From: Achromobacter sp. HZ34
GTDB lineage: Bacteria > Pseudomonadota > Gammaproteobacteria > Burkholderiales > Burkholderiaceae_B
Length of the DNA: 64,000 nt
Reading direction: 5' to 3'
Assembly: GCF_002209485.1 (NCBI RefSeq)
Contig: NZ_NJIX01000003.1
Coordinates: 186,001 to 250,000, forward strand
The notes under the pieces are model-generated. The model was not told where the DNA came from and made no database searches. It saw only the letters and a program-made list of their open reading frames with translations. This document shows, piece after piece, positions 30,803-39,483 of this stretch. The translations under genes and the position numbers were made by a program. The number at the start of each line of letters is the position of its first letter. Within the stretch, counting starts at the first letter, position 1.

Positions 30803-31798
30803 ATGCGCCTGAGCAAAGTACAAGCCGGTTTATTGATCGTTGCGGGAACTGCCATCCCGCTGATTTCAGTTGCTACAGACAAGGTGGTTGAAGTGTATCC
30901 AATTCGTCCTGTAAGGCTAGTCGTTGGCCAACCACCCGGAGACGGCGCGGACATCATCGCGCGTCACCTGGCGGCAGCGATGTCAGAAGATCTTGGACAG
31001 AAGATAGTCATCGAGAATCGGCCTGGTGCCGCCGGCAACATCGCCGCCGCGGCCGTGTCCCAGGACAATGCGGACGGCTACCTATTCTTTCTGGCCGCCA
31101 GACCCGTGATTCTTCACAAGAAGATGTACAGGGACATCAAGTACGATTTCTCCAGGGACTTCGTTCCCGTTGGCATGGCTGCGCGCTTTCCCTATGTCCT
31201 GGTGATGGGAAATCACGTTGCCGCAACGTCGTTGCTGGATGCAATCGCGTACGGCAAGTCGAACCCCGAGAAGCTGACTTGCGGTTCGGGGGGCATAGGT
31301 TCAACGACGCATCTCCTCTGTGAGATGGTGCGCGAAAGTGCAGGCTTACCCTGGATGCATGTTCCTTATACCGGAGACTCACCCGCCCTGATGGATGTGA
31401 TCGGCGGCCGCTCCGACTTTTGCATTGTTACGGCTCCATCCGTATTGCCTTTCATTGCGGCAGGCACCGTGCGTGCCATGGCTGTGTTTGCGCCTGACCG
31501 GGTTGCATTGATTCCCGGGGTACCCACGATCGCCGAATATGGATTTCGCGGCGCCGATGCGCAGGGATGGTTTGCCGTCATGGCGCCCAGGGGAACTCCG
31601 TCGTACGCGATCGAGCGCTTGAATCGATCCATCAACAAGGCGCTTTCAAGCAAGAAAATACGGACGCAACTGGTCGGTCTTGGCTATGTAATGCCGCCGT
31701 CGATCAACACACCGGACGTGCTTGAAACCTTCCTGGACGATGAAACTGAAAAGTGGACGTCGCTCCTGGAAGCGCAGCAAATCCCCGGGCTCCAGTAG
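30803..31798 (+). CDS. Bug/TctC-family substrate-binding protein
   Basis: 331 residues. The start at 30803 follows AGGAGAG; the N-terminus MRLSKVQAGLLIVAGTAIPL is a signal peptide. Motifs: VGQPPGDGADIIARHLA, IENRPGAAGN, HVPYTGDSPALMDVIGG and IPGVPTIAEYG. GC is somewhat lower than in the neighbours. No permease genes adjoin it. Confidence 0.92.
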   Translation: MRLSKVQAGLLIVAGTAIPLISVATDKVVEVYPIRPVRLVVGQPPGDGADIIARHLAAAMSEDLGQKIVIENRPGAAGNIAAAAVSQDNADGYLFFLAARPVILHKKMYRDIKYDFSRDFVPVGMAARFPYVLVMGNHVAATSLLDAIAYGKSNPEKLTCGSGGIGSTTHLLCEMVRESAGLPWMHVPYTGDSPALMDVIGGRSDFCIVTAPSVLPFIAAGTVRAMAVFAPDRVALIPGVPTIAEYGFRGADAQGWFAVMAPRGTPSYAIERLNRSINKALSSKKIRTQLVGLGYVMPPSINTPDVLETFLDDETEKWTSLLEAQQIPGLQ

Positions 31799-31821
31799 GC
31801 TCTTGCCGCAGGCATCCGCAT

Positions 31822-32514
31822 TCACGCCTTGCCTGCCGCCACGTTGACGCTGATGGCGATGATGAAGACGTTGAAGAAGAAGGCGATGACGCTATGCATC
31901 AAGGCAAGGCGGCGGACGCGGCGGTTGGTTATTTCCACGTCCGAGACTTGGAAAGTCATGCCCAGGACCAAGGCGAAATACGCGAAGTCCCAGTAGTCGG
32001 GATCTTCGTCACCCGGAAAGTCCAGGCCCTTTTGCGTGCTGGAGCGATGACCGTAATAGGTATGGGCGTAATGCAGCGCGAAGATCATGTTCATGTAAAG
32101 CCAGGACATGACGATGGTAACGGCGGCGGCCAGCATGTCCAGCACCCCGCCTACCCCCTTCTGGCCACGCAACTCCAGCCACAGCGCGACCATCACCACA
32201 CAGGACAGCGCCACACTGCTCCACAGCACGCCAAAGCGTCCTACATCCTGCTGCTTTGCTCGCACCCGCATGGAAGCCGGATCGCTCTTCGCGAATGCAC
32301 GAGCGGTCACCAGCAGGAAAACCAGCGCCCCGACATCGAAGCCGGACAGCAACGCAAGACTGAGCGGGGCCTTGAGGACGTAAGCGCCCCCTCCCGCCAC
32401 CAGCGCCAATACTCCACAAAGCATCAACCGCCTGTGCGCGTGGAAAAAAGGCAGGCTATCGACGGACGCTGCAGGACCTTCGTTGTGCTGTTTGTCAGGA
32501 ATGGATTTCGTCAT
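31822..32514 (-). CDS. DUF1345 membrane protein
   Basis: 230 residues with about five membrane helices (for example [53 protein letters not shown] and [18 protein letters not shown]). The signature blocks [24 protein letters not shown] and LGMTFQVSD identify the DUF1345 family. The function is unknown. Confidence 0.88.
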   Translation of the reverse strand: MTKSIPDKQHNEGPAASVDSLPFFHAHRRLMLCGVLALVAGGGAYVLKAPLSLALLSGFDVGALVFLLVTARAFAKSDPASMRVRAKQQDVGRFGVLWSSVALSCVVMVALWLELRGQKGVGGVLDMLAAAVTIVMSWLYMNMIFALHYAHTYYGHRSSTQKGLDFPGDEDPDYWDFAYFALVLGMTFQVSDVEITNRRVRRLALMHSVIAFFFNVFIIAISVNVAAGKA

Positions 32515-32617
32515 GGCGGGGAGCGTGAATTGAATAGCGTAGCGCCAGGCTATCGCGGATTTGTCAATTTGACGGCACTGTGCACACAGGAAACTGCAAC
32601 CGCGCCAGATCGGTCCG

Positions 32618-33037
32618 CTAATCCTTGAACGGGTTCAAAAGCTGAACGCCCGTGCCGGCAAAATCGGCGGTGTTTCGCGTCACGACGGTCAATCCGTGAA
32701 TCAGCGCTGTTGCGGCAATTAACTTGTCCAATGCATGTTCGTGGTGAGGGACGCGGAGACGCCCCCACAGTTGGCCGATTCCGTCGTCCACCGGCAGGAT
32801 GTTCCGGCCATGTTCGCTGAGGACGCCACTGAGCCAGTTTTCAAGACGCGTTGCCTGCGACCGGTCGCCCCTGTGGCGAATAATCTCTACCCCCCGCCGC
32901 AATTCGCCGATTGTGACAACCGAAAGGTATATGTCGGCGTCTTCGCTCGCCGCTTTGCGGAAAAAGGCCAAGACGCCTCTATCCGCTCGATCTCGCTTCC
33001 GAGCCTCACTGATAACGTTGGTGTCAACTAAATACAT
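32618..33037 (-). CDS. PIN-domain toxin, FitB/VapC-like
   Basis: 139 residues. PIN-domain acidic residues are seen in [27 protein letters not shown] and TRNTADF, as in metal-dependent ribonucleases of the VapC/FitB type. The start overlaps the antitoxin gene's end by 14 bases, the usual toxin-after-antitoxin arrangement. The antitoxin should block the active site and repress the operon. Confidence 0.9.
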   Translation of the reverse strand: MYLVDTNVISEARKRDRADRGVLAFFRKAASEDADIYLSVVTIGELRRGVEIIRHRGDRSQATRLENWLSGVLSEHGRNILPVDDGIGQLWGRLRVPHHEHALDKLIAATALIHGLTVVTRNTADFAGTGVQLLNPFKD

Positions 33038-33257
33038 TCACAGCCTCACCGTCATCCACTCGCGCGAAATCGGCATCCTCCCCGACGTTAGGGATGCTCA
33101 TGAGGACCTCTGCGAAGGTCTTTCGTTGAGGCCGTCTAAGCGCCTTCGCCAAAATTTCGCGGTGCTCCGCCTCGGCACTCCGGCCATGCGAAGCGGCCTG
33201 CTCCCGCAGGCTTTGGACAATTGCATCGTCCACATTTCGAACCAGAAGATTTGCCAT
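33024..33257 (-). CDS. FitA-like antitoxin (ribbon-helix-helix)
   Basis: 77 residues from the ATG at 33257; an upstream in-frame extension to 33359 runs across the operator and is rejected. MANLLVRNVDDAIVQSLREQ is the DNA-binding ribbon-helix-helix of the FitA family, followed by the SAEAEHREIL segment. The C-terminal tail carries acidic and arginine residues (NVGEDADFARVDDGE) that would occupy the PIN active site. Confidence 0.88.
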   Translation of the reverse strand: MANLLVRNVDDAIVQSLREQAASHGRSAEAEHREILAKALRRPQRKTFAEVLMSIPNVGEDADFARVDDGEAVNVFS

Positions 33258-33277
33258 GATAGTCTCCACGCCGTGAA

Positions 33278-33325
33278 TGCTATCAATGATAGCGCCAAAG
33301 TCAAAAATTGCAAGCATTGCTATCA
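33278..33325. promoter_or_regulatory. Candidate FitAB operator
   Basis: TGCTATCA occurs at 33278 and again at 33318, and GATAGC at 33288 completes a perfect palindrome, GCTATC-AAT-GATAGC, at 33279-33293. A further GATAG lies at 33258. The half-site resembles the one I recall for the gonococcal FitAB operator. The position just upstream of the antitoxin ATG fits autorepression. Confidence 0.6.
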
Positions 33326-33559
33326 CCAAGACGCGCCCACGGCTCACCCACATCTCCACCTGGACGTGGCGCCCTGATGTTGCCCTTTCGACCGCAGAGC
33401 GGAGAAATCAGGGTCGGACGGTGAGGCGTCAAATCAGAGATCGCGGCTTGATTTGCGGCAGATCAAAGCGAGTGCGAAGTTCAGACACCACGGGCTCTGC
33501 TTCCGGCACTCTCACTATCAGGGCGCTCGCGACCATACGTCCTCCAGGCGTCGATTGAA

Positions 33560-34141
33560 TCATGGTGAGCAGATGGTCACGCCGGGCCAACGCTTGTCGA
33601 AGCGTTTGGATCGAACCCGATCCATGAACGTGGCGACACTGACGCGGCGCGGATTGTGACGAATGCGCAATTCGAACAAGTCATCCAGACCATACGGCGC
33701 AATCACCTTGAGCGAATCGTAAGCGTCCAGATAGACGCCCACGCAAGTGGCGAACTCCGGCCACGTGGCCAGCCCATCTTCCAACGAAATCAAAGGCGGA
33801 AAAGCTTGCCCTGATGCGTTGACCAACCACTCGTGGACTCTCGCTTGATTCGTCACTTCCCAATCGAGCCCGCCAAGCAGAGAAGACAGTTGGTTCCCAA
33901 GCCGAGCATCCAGTTCCAGGGACGCGCCGGCATCGAAATACGCGACATCGATGTCAGCAACAGGCGACGGTTCCTGAAAGCCATGCAGACTATCCCATAC
34001 CAAAGACCGGATGACGCCCGCCCCGATGCACCACGACGACAACCCAAGCGAGCGAACGGCACGCAACGCGGCCATCAGCTGGTCGGAGGATCCAACCAGC
34101 TCGCATAGTCGATTGATATACGCGACTTGAGTGTTTACCAA
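33560..34141 (-). CDS. Nucleotidyltransferase-family protein (PF06042-like)
   Basis: 193 residues. CIGAGVIRSLVWD followed by PVADIDVAYFD gives the glycine-rich and DxD pattern of minimal nucleotidyltransferases, and the C-terminus has DDLFELRIRHNPRR, typical of the NTP_transf_6 family (formerly DUF925). The activity is unknown. It is a single gene, with about 200 bases of apparently empty sequence on either side. Confidence 0.8.
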   Translation of the reverse strand: MVNTQVAYINRLCELVGSSDQLMAALRAVRSLGLSSWCIGAGVIRSLVWDSLHGFQEPSPVADIDVAYFDAGASLELDARLGNQLSSLLGGLDWEVTNQARVHEWLVNASGQAFPPLISLEDGLATWPEFATCVGVYLDAYDSLKVIAPYGLDDLFELRIRHNPRRVSVATFMDRVRSKRFDKRWPGVTICSP

Positions 34142-34364
34142 GGCCGAAACTCAAAATTGTTCTTGGGTCTGACACGCGTCCAAGATCGTCACAGCGCTGA
34201 TAGCTGAATCCACACTGAACGAGTCGCGACGAGTAATCGGAAAAGAGAACGCAGCCTTTCCAAAATGGCAATGGTAGCCAAGTTGCCACCCGGTACATTG
34301 CCCAAAAATGCCGCGCAGGGCTAGCTTCTTGACGCGAAATACCTATAACAGGAGACAAACCACC

Positions 34365-35348
34365 ATGACGGCTATACGTTGCCAGCTTCTGGCGTCCATT
34401 TTTTGCCTGCTTACGATCCTCATGCCTCAGGCGCATGCGGAAGACTCCGCCAGCGCACCACTACATTTGGTCGTGCCCTTCGCCCCAGGCGGCCCGTCGG
34501 ACCTGATGGCGCGCAAGCTCGGAGAGCAACTCGGGGCGCGCATGCATCGGTCTGTCATTGTCGATAACAAGGCAGGCGGCGGCGGCTCGATCGCCGCAAG
34601 TTTCGTCTCACGCGCCGAACCCGATGGCAGTACCATCCTGTGGACGACCTCTACCATCGCCATCGATCCCGTTCTGCGCCCATCCCTGCCCTATGACGTG
34701 CAGAAGGACTTGACGCCTATTGTCACGGCGATGATCAGTCCGCTGGTGGTGTTGATCAATCCCAAGCTGCCAGTGCACGACATTGCCGGTCTGGTCGCGT
34801 ATGCGAAAGAACATCCGGGAAGATTGAATTACGGATCCGGCGGAGTCGGTACATCGCTGCATATGTCGACCGAGCTGTTCATGCTCGACACTGGCACAAA
34901 GATGACGCATGTACCCTACAAGGGCGCCAGCGAAACCGTCGTCGGCATGCTCTCCAATGACATCCAGCTGTTGTTCAACCCTATGCCCACGGCACTCCAG
35001 TATGGAAAATCCGGCCAATTGCGCGCCCTCGCGGTGGCGAGTCCCAAGCGCAGCGAAGCCTGGCCGGAACTGCCCACGGTCGCGGAAAGCGGCGTGCGGG
35101 GCCTGGCAGATTTCGATGCCAGCCTGTGGTACGCCTTGTATGCCCCGGGCAAGACGCCCAAACCGGTGGTCGACACGCTGAACAAGGAAATCAACGCTGC
35201 ACTGCAAGACCCGTCCATGAAGCGATTCCTGCGCGAGCAGGGCATGGAGACCCTGGGAGATACCCCGGAACAGGCCAGGCAGCGGCTGGACAAGGAGATC
35301 CACCAGTGGCGGGAAGTGGTCAAGGCCGCGCAGATCAAATTGAACTGA
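34365..35348 (+). CDS. Bug/TctC-family substrate-binding protein
   Basis: 327 residues. The start at 34365 lies 9 bases after AGGAGAC and opens a signal peptide ending in PQAHA. Motifs: VPFAPGGPSDLMARKLG, VDNKAGGGGSIAA, HVPYKGASETVVGML and LPTVAESG. It is directly followed by an MmgE/PrpD gene (22-base gap), so the ligand may be a citrate/methylcitrate- or itaconate-like acid; this is inference from context. Confidence 0.93.
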   Translation: MTAIRCQLLASIFCLLTILMPQAHAEDSASAPLHLVVPFAPGGPSDLMARKLGEQLGARMHRSVIVDNKAGGGGSIAASFVSRAEPDGSTILWTTSTIAIDPVLRPSLPYDVQKDLTPIVTAMISPLVVLINPKLPVHDIAGLVAYAKEHPGRLNYGSGGVGTSLHMSTELFMLDTGTKMTHVPYKGASETVVGMLSNDIQLLFNPMPTALQYGKSGQLRALAVASPKRSEAWPELPTVAESGVRGLADFDASLWYALYAPGKTPKPVVDTLNKEINAALQDPSMKRFLREQGMETLGDTPEQARQRLDKEIHQWREVVKAAQIKLN

Positions 35349-35370
35349 ACAGACAAGCCCGAGGAGCATC

Positions 35371-36753
35371 ATGGATATCGTTGTAGACGCCATCGCTGGC
35401 TATGCGGCACACCTGACTTATGACGCTTTGCCCGACGCCGTCGTCGAGCGCACCAAGCACCTGATCTTAGACACTGTCGGCTGCGCACTGGGCGCGGCAG
35501 GCAGCCTGCCGGCCCGTATCGCTACGGCGATGGCCGGCGCCGTGCAGGCGAAGACGCCTGCCACCGTAATGATCACCGGCATGCGCACCACACCCGACCT
35601 GGCAGCCTTTGCCAATGGCACACTGGTCCGGTACCTCGATTACAACGACACCTATACCGGCCGCGGAACGGTTCATCCCAGCGATATGTTCGCGGCGGCG
35701 CTTGCCGCGGCTGAATGTGCGGGAGGCGACGGCCGCGCGCTCATACTAGGCACCGTGCTCGGGTATGAAGTGCTTTGCAACCTGGCAGATAACGGTGCGA
35801 TGCAGCGTAATGGCGAAGCGTCAGAGTGGGACCAGGCCACCTATGGCGTGATCGCCGCCGCGGCAGTAGCGGCCCGGCTCATGGGGCTGGCGCAGGACCA
35901 GACGGCGCATGCTGTCAGCTTGGCGATTTCTTCGCACATGTCCTTGATCCAGATCCGCCATGGCCAGATTTCGCATTGGAAAGGTTGCGCATTAGCGAAT
36001 GCTGCTCGCAACGGAATTTTCTGCGCGCAGTTGGCTGCCCAGGGCATGACGGGGCCGGGCCACATCTTCGATGGCAAACATGGTTTTTTCCAGGCAACGG
36101 GAATCAATTTCGAAATGCTGCCGTTTGGCGGCGCCGGCAACGAATTTCGCATCATGTCTGCCCGTGTCAAACCTTTCCCGGCCGGCTATTTTTCACAGAG
36201 CGCGATCGAGGCAGTGCTGGAATTGCGTCCGCAGATACCGGATGTCGCCCATGTCCGGAAGATTCACCTGGAGACTTTCCCATCAGGTCATCGCATCATG
36301 GGTTCTGACGAGTCGCGCTGGCGTCCGGAAACCCGGGAAAGCGCCGATCACTCCCTGCCCTTTGTCATGGCCATGGCCCTGATCGACGGATGCCTCAAGG
36401 AGCGTCACTACGATGAGGGGCGTTTCAAGGACGAGGACGTGCGCGCTGTCATGGCGAAGATCGCCGTCTCGGTCGGCGAAGAGTCAGTGAAAGCATGGCC
36501 GGCCGTTCCGCTGAACGTACTGCGCATCGAGCTGGATAACGGCCGCGATCTGGTCACGCGCGTGTCGCATCATCTGGGGCACTACACCCGCCTGATGACG
36601 GACGCGCAGCAGGAGGCCAAGTTCAGGGACCTTGCCCAAGAAGGCGCGGCGCTGCCGCAGACGCAGGTCACCCAGCTTCTCGATCGCCTGCGCAAGCTTG
36701 AGTCGGAGACGGATTTGAGTGGCTTGCTCAAGCTGACCGTGAAGGAAGGATAG
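35371..36753 (+). CDS. MmgE/PrpD-family protein
   Basis: 460 residues with GAGGAG upstream of the ATG. The family covers 2-methylcitrate dehydratase PrpD, cis-aconitate decarboxylase and several catabolic homologues. Recognisable segments are LILDTVGCALGAAG, ANGTLVRYLDYNDTY and HPSDMFAAALAAAE near the N-terminus, and the lid-domain region MLPFGGAGNEFRIMSARVKPFPAGY. With the upstream Bug gene it looks like an uptake-and-dehydration pair for a polycarboxylate. Confidence 0.9.
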   Translation: MDIVVDAIAGYAAHLTYDALPDAVVERTKHLILDTVGCALGAAGSLPARIATAMAGAVQAKTPATVMITGMRTTPDLAAFANGTLVRYLDYNDTYTGRGTVHPSDMFAAALAAAECAGGDGRALILGTVLGYEVLCNLADNGAMQRNGEASEWDQATYGVIAAAAVAARLMGLAQDQTAHAVSLAISSHMSLIQIRHGQISHWKGCALANAARNGIFCAQLAAQGMTGPGHIFDGKHGFFQATGINFEMLPFGGAGNEFRIMSARVKPFPAGYFSQSAIEAVLELRPQIPDVAHVRKIHLETFPSGHRIMGSDESRWRPETRESADHSLPFVMAMALIDGCLKERHYDEGRFKDEDVRAVMAKIAVSVGEESVKAWPAVPLNVLRIELDNGRDLVTRVSHHLGHYTRLMTDAQQEAKFRDLAQEGAALPQTQVTQLLDRLRKLESETDLSGLLKLTVKEG

Positions 36754-36800
36754 CGGGGTCTCTACATTATGGGAGCGCGCACGCTCCGCGCCGGCCGTCG

Positions 36801-37823
36801 TTAACGCCAGCCCAGCGCGGGAGCGACGTGCTTGAGTATCGATTCGATAACGTGCGCGCAGTAGTCCACGCCCAATTGATTCGGGACGGTCAGCAGTAGC
36901 GTGTCGGCTTCAGCGATCGCTTCGTCCTTGGCCAATTCATTTACGAGCGTCTCAGGATCGGCCGCGTAACTGCGCCCAAAGATTGCCCGGATATTCTCGT
37001 CGAGCATGCCGATAGTATCGTCGCTGCCGGCATTGCCGCCGAAATACATCCGGTCCCTCTCGTTCATCAGCGCGAAAATACTGCGGCTGACCGATACACG
37101 CGGTTCGCGGGCATGCCCGGCTTCCTTCCACGCCTGGCGGTAGGCTCGAATCTGTTCGGCCTGCTGGATGTGCAGCGGGCGGCCGGATTCGTCGTTCTTC
37201 AGCGTCGAACACTGCAGGTTCATGCCCATTTGAGCCGCCCATACCGCCGTCGCATCCGAGCCCGACCCCCACCAGATCCGGTCACGCAGCCCCGCGGAAT
37301 GCGGCTCGACTCGCAGCAGTCCGGGCGGGTTGCTGAACATCGGCCGCGGATTGGGTTGCGCGAAGCCTTCGCCACGCAGCACCTCGTAGAAAACCTCGGT
37401 GTGGTGCCGCGCCAGATCGGCATGCGTCTCGCCTTCGCCAGGTGCATAGCCGAAGTAACGCCACCCATCGATCACCTGTTCGCCTGAACCCCGGCTGATG
37501 CCCAGTTGCAGGCGTCCACCCGCGATGAGGTCGGCCGCACCGGCGTCCTCCGCCATGTAGAGCGGGTTTTCATAACGCATGTCGATAACAGCGGTGCCGA
37601 TTTCAATGCGGCTGGTTTTGGCGCCGACAGCGGCCAGCAGAGGAAACGGCGACGCCAGCTGGCGCGCGAAATGATGCACGCGAAAATAGGCGCCATCCGC
37701 GCCAATTTCTTCGGCCGCGACGGCGAGTTCAATGGATTGCAGCAGAACGTCGGACGCCGAACGCGCCTGCGAATCGCGCGAAGCGTTCCAATGGCCAAAC
37801 GAGAGAAAACCAATCTTTTTCAT
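36801..37823 (-). CDS. LLM-class flavin-dependent oxidoreductase
   Basis: 340 residues of the bacterial-luciferase-like fold: MKKIGFLSFGHWNASRDSQ, ELAVAAEEIGADGAYFRVHHFARQLASPF, the IEIGTAVIDMRYENPLYMAEDAGAAD strand-helix, and LQLGISRGSGEQVIDGW. The family uses reduced FMN for oxidations of alkanesulfonates, amines or other small molecules. It is convergent with the PrpD-like gene. The substrate is unknown. Confidence 0.88.
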   Translation of the reverse strand: MKKIGFLSFGHWNASRDSQARSASDVLLQSIELAVAAEEIGADGAYFRVHHFARQLASPFPLLAAVGAKTSRIEIGTAVIDMRYENPLYMAEDAGAADLIAGGRLQLGISRGSGEQVIDGWRYFGYAPGEGETHADLARHHTEVFYEVLRGEGFAQPNPRPMFSNPPGLLRVEPHSAGLRDRIWWGSGSDATAVWAAQMGMNLQCSTLKNDESGRPLHIQQAEQIRAYRQAWKEAGHAREPRVSVSRSIFALMNERDRMYFGGNAGSDDTIGMLDENIRAIFGRSYAADPETLVNELAKDEAIAEADTLLLTVPNQLGVDYCAHVIESILKHVAPALGWR

Positions 37824-37979
37824 GTCTATCTTGCGTGCACGGGGGAGATGACAGTATCTTGCCCGATTCGCGGTTTCCCTGATACACCGCTGACGGCAAC
37901 GATGGATTGCGAGTAACGTAGCAAATACAGGCCTTGTTCAGCACTCCGCCTGATTGCCACCAGCGGGAACCAGAAGATC

Positions 37980-38231
37980 ATGACGACCCTTCGATTTGTA
38001 CTCCGGCCAGTCCTTGCCACGCTTGCTTGCGCGTCGATTGCCGCCTGCGCGGACAGTGCGCCCCGGCAAACCGAAATGGATTATCGAAGCCGGCCGATTC
38101 CCGCGACTCAAAGCGCGACCAGCCCCCCGGGTTACTCGGGTGAAGGCTTGAGCATCCAGTCCGGCGAGGGTGAAAAGCTGAATGTTCCCTGGTTCGTCCG
38201 GGACGTCCAGGATTCGATCAACAATAAATGA
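37980..38231 (+). CDS. Small lipoprotein, function unknown
   Basis: 83 residues. The N-terminus MTTLRFVLRPVLATLACASIAACADSA is a lipoprotein signal with the lipobox IAAC; the mature part is about 60 residues, Pro/Ser-rich, ending in VPWFVRDVQDSINNK. No homologue recognised. Confidence 0.7.
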   Translation: MTTLRFVLRPVLATLACASIAACADSAPRQTEMDYRSRPIPATQSATSPPGYSGEGLSIQSGEGEKLNVPWFVRDVQDSINNK

Positions 38232-38276
38232 GGCCGGGGTGCTGCAACGCGTTCAAGATGGGCACGTCTGGTATCG

Positions 38277-39020
38277 CTACAGCTTCGCGCCGATCGAGAC
38301 GCGATCATTCCCGCCAGGCGATCCCTGATTCATTCGGAATTGGTTTATCGCGGCAACGAGAACGGGTAGATCCACGTGGTAGTGGGTGGTAAGCATGGAG
38401 AAATCGGCACCGGCCCATTTCTGGCATTGCGCCATGTACTTCAGGAATTTTTCCTGCATCTCCGGAGGGGAGACGCGCGGCACCTCCGCGAAATCGAACG
38501 ACATCAGCAGGGCGGGGTTGCTTTGCATTTCACCTGCCGCGACTTCCGTTATCTGATTCCAGGGGAGTAGAACCGACCACTTCCCATTTTCGAAGATCAA
38601 TCCTTCGGACTGGAACTCAAGGGCTTGAGCAGGGAGTCTTCCCGACACCAGCATCGCCAGGACCAGCGCGCCCGCAACGGCGATCACCCAATAGCACACG
38701 CCCACGTACAGCGGGGCGTCTGGCGAGAAGACCAGCAGGACCACGCCAAGTGCCGCAAGGCCGGCACCCAATACCGCGATCTTGCGTTTCGATCGCTCAA
38801 GGCGAAAGCCTTCGACGACGTCGACCGACACGATATTCATGCGCCCATGTCGCAGCTTGCGCCGTAGCTGGGCTACGGCAACGACCGCACAAGCGCCGAA
38901 GAACGCGAGGGTGGTGATCCCGACATTGCGATTCGAGGGCAGGATGATGAGTCCGATAAGGACGAATGCCAGCGAGATCCCGGCGAATACCCAATCACGA
39001 AAACTCGGTTTGTAGCTCAT
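38277..39020 (-). CDS. Membrane protein of unknown function
   Basis: 247 residues: four predicted membrane helices (residues about 9-28, 34-50, 81-100 and 106-125) followed by a soluble C-terminal domain of about 110 residues (GLIFENGKWSVLLPWNQITEV) that resembles PH-like membrane-protein tails of the kind seen in YdbS-like proteins. It is not recognised further. It overlaps nothing and is convergent with the lipoprotein gene. Confidence 0.7.
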   Translation of the reverse strand: MSYKPSFRDWVFAGISLAFVLIGLIILPSNRNVGITTLAFFGACAVVAVAQLRRKLRHGRMNIVSVDVVEGFRLERSKRKIAVLGAGLAALGVVLLVFSPDAPLYVGVCYWVIAVAGALVLAMLVSGRLPAQALEFQSEGLIFENGKWSVLLPWNQITEVAAGEMQSNPALLMSFDFAEVPRVSPPEMQEKFLKYMAQCQKWAGADFSMLTTHYHVDLPVLVAAINQFRMNQGSPGGNDRVSIGAKL

Positions 39021-39078
39021 GGATCAAGGTCGGCACGGCGTGGGGGGGTTCGATGGGAACATGACGACTCAAAGCGAA

Positions 39079-39200
39079 GGGCCCCGAAGGGGGCCCCGTA
39101 GTCTGGAAGTCCGTTGCCTCCGCTTTTGGCGGAACCGCTCACACGGCAGTCAGCGCTTCTGCCCTGAGGCTCACCAGCTATTGCGCCCAAAGGACTTTGG
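39079..39200. other. Structured non-coding segment, possible small RNA
   Basis: Within the 463-base gene-free stretch between the membrane protein and nadC. On the minus strand, AAGTCC pairs with GGACTT across about 85 bases, enclosing GGCAG/CTGCC and CCGC/GCGG hairpins. It is followed by a GGGGCCC/GGGCCCC hairpin at 39079-39096 with a GAAG-type tetraloop. The pattern suggests a folded RNA with a terminator. No known RNA family was recognised. Confidence 0.3.
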
Positions 39201-39365
39201 CTTAAATCTGCCCGATGCGCAACCCTCGACATCGCCAGAAGGGAAAAAACGGCGCGAGGAGCCAGCGGCAGCCACTACTTGCAGGAGGCGGGCGGCGCCC
39301 CCCGGCACCCTCCCCGCCGCGCGCCCCGATTACAGGAAATTCACGCGGTGGCTCCCAGATCGTCG

Positions 39366-39395
39366 TTGACAAAACGATTCCGCCAGACTTATGCT
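39366..39395 (+). promoter_or_regulatory. nadC promoter
   Basis: TTGACA at 39366-39371 is a perfect -35 hexamer. After 18 bases TATGCT at 39390-39395 is a fair -10. The -10 lies inside the first palindrome, which would allow repressor binding to block transcription. Confidence 0.6.
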
Positions 39396-39410
39396 CAAAG
39401 CCAGCATAAA
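39389..39410. promoter_or_regulatory. nadC operator 1 (NadQ-type palindrome)
   Basis: TTATGCTC-N5-CAGCATAA is a 16-base, nearly perfect inverted repeat with a 5-base spacer that overlaps the -10 element. The same pattern recurs at 39459. The NadQ-type regulator at 62139-63107 is a plausible binder. Confidence 0.55.
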
Positions 39411-39458
39411 TCCGTGATCCTGGTTGAAGACACCGTCACGTGATTTTTTCGGTTTATT

Positions 39459-39480
39459 AATACTCATTAAGAGCATAAAT
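39459..39480. promoter_or_regulatory. nadC operator 2 (NadQ-type palindrome)
   Basis: TAATACTC-ATTAA-GAGCATAA repeats the operator-1 pattern with the same 5-base spacer (6 of 8 paired positions). It is immediately upstream of the nadC ATG, in place of a clear ribosome site. Confidence 0.55.
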
Positions 39481-39483
39481 ATC

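Noticed and set aside
36772-36787. GGAGCG/CGCTCC hairpin between the PrpD-like and LLM-class genes as a terminator
   Set aside because: The stem is short and there is no T tract on either strand.
39079-39200. Assignment of the folded segment before nadC to 6S RNA
   Set aside because: The enclosed length (about 85 bases) is much shorter than the roughly 180 bases of 6S RNA, and the central-bubble pattern was not found.
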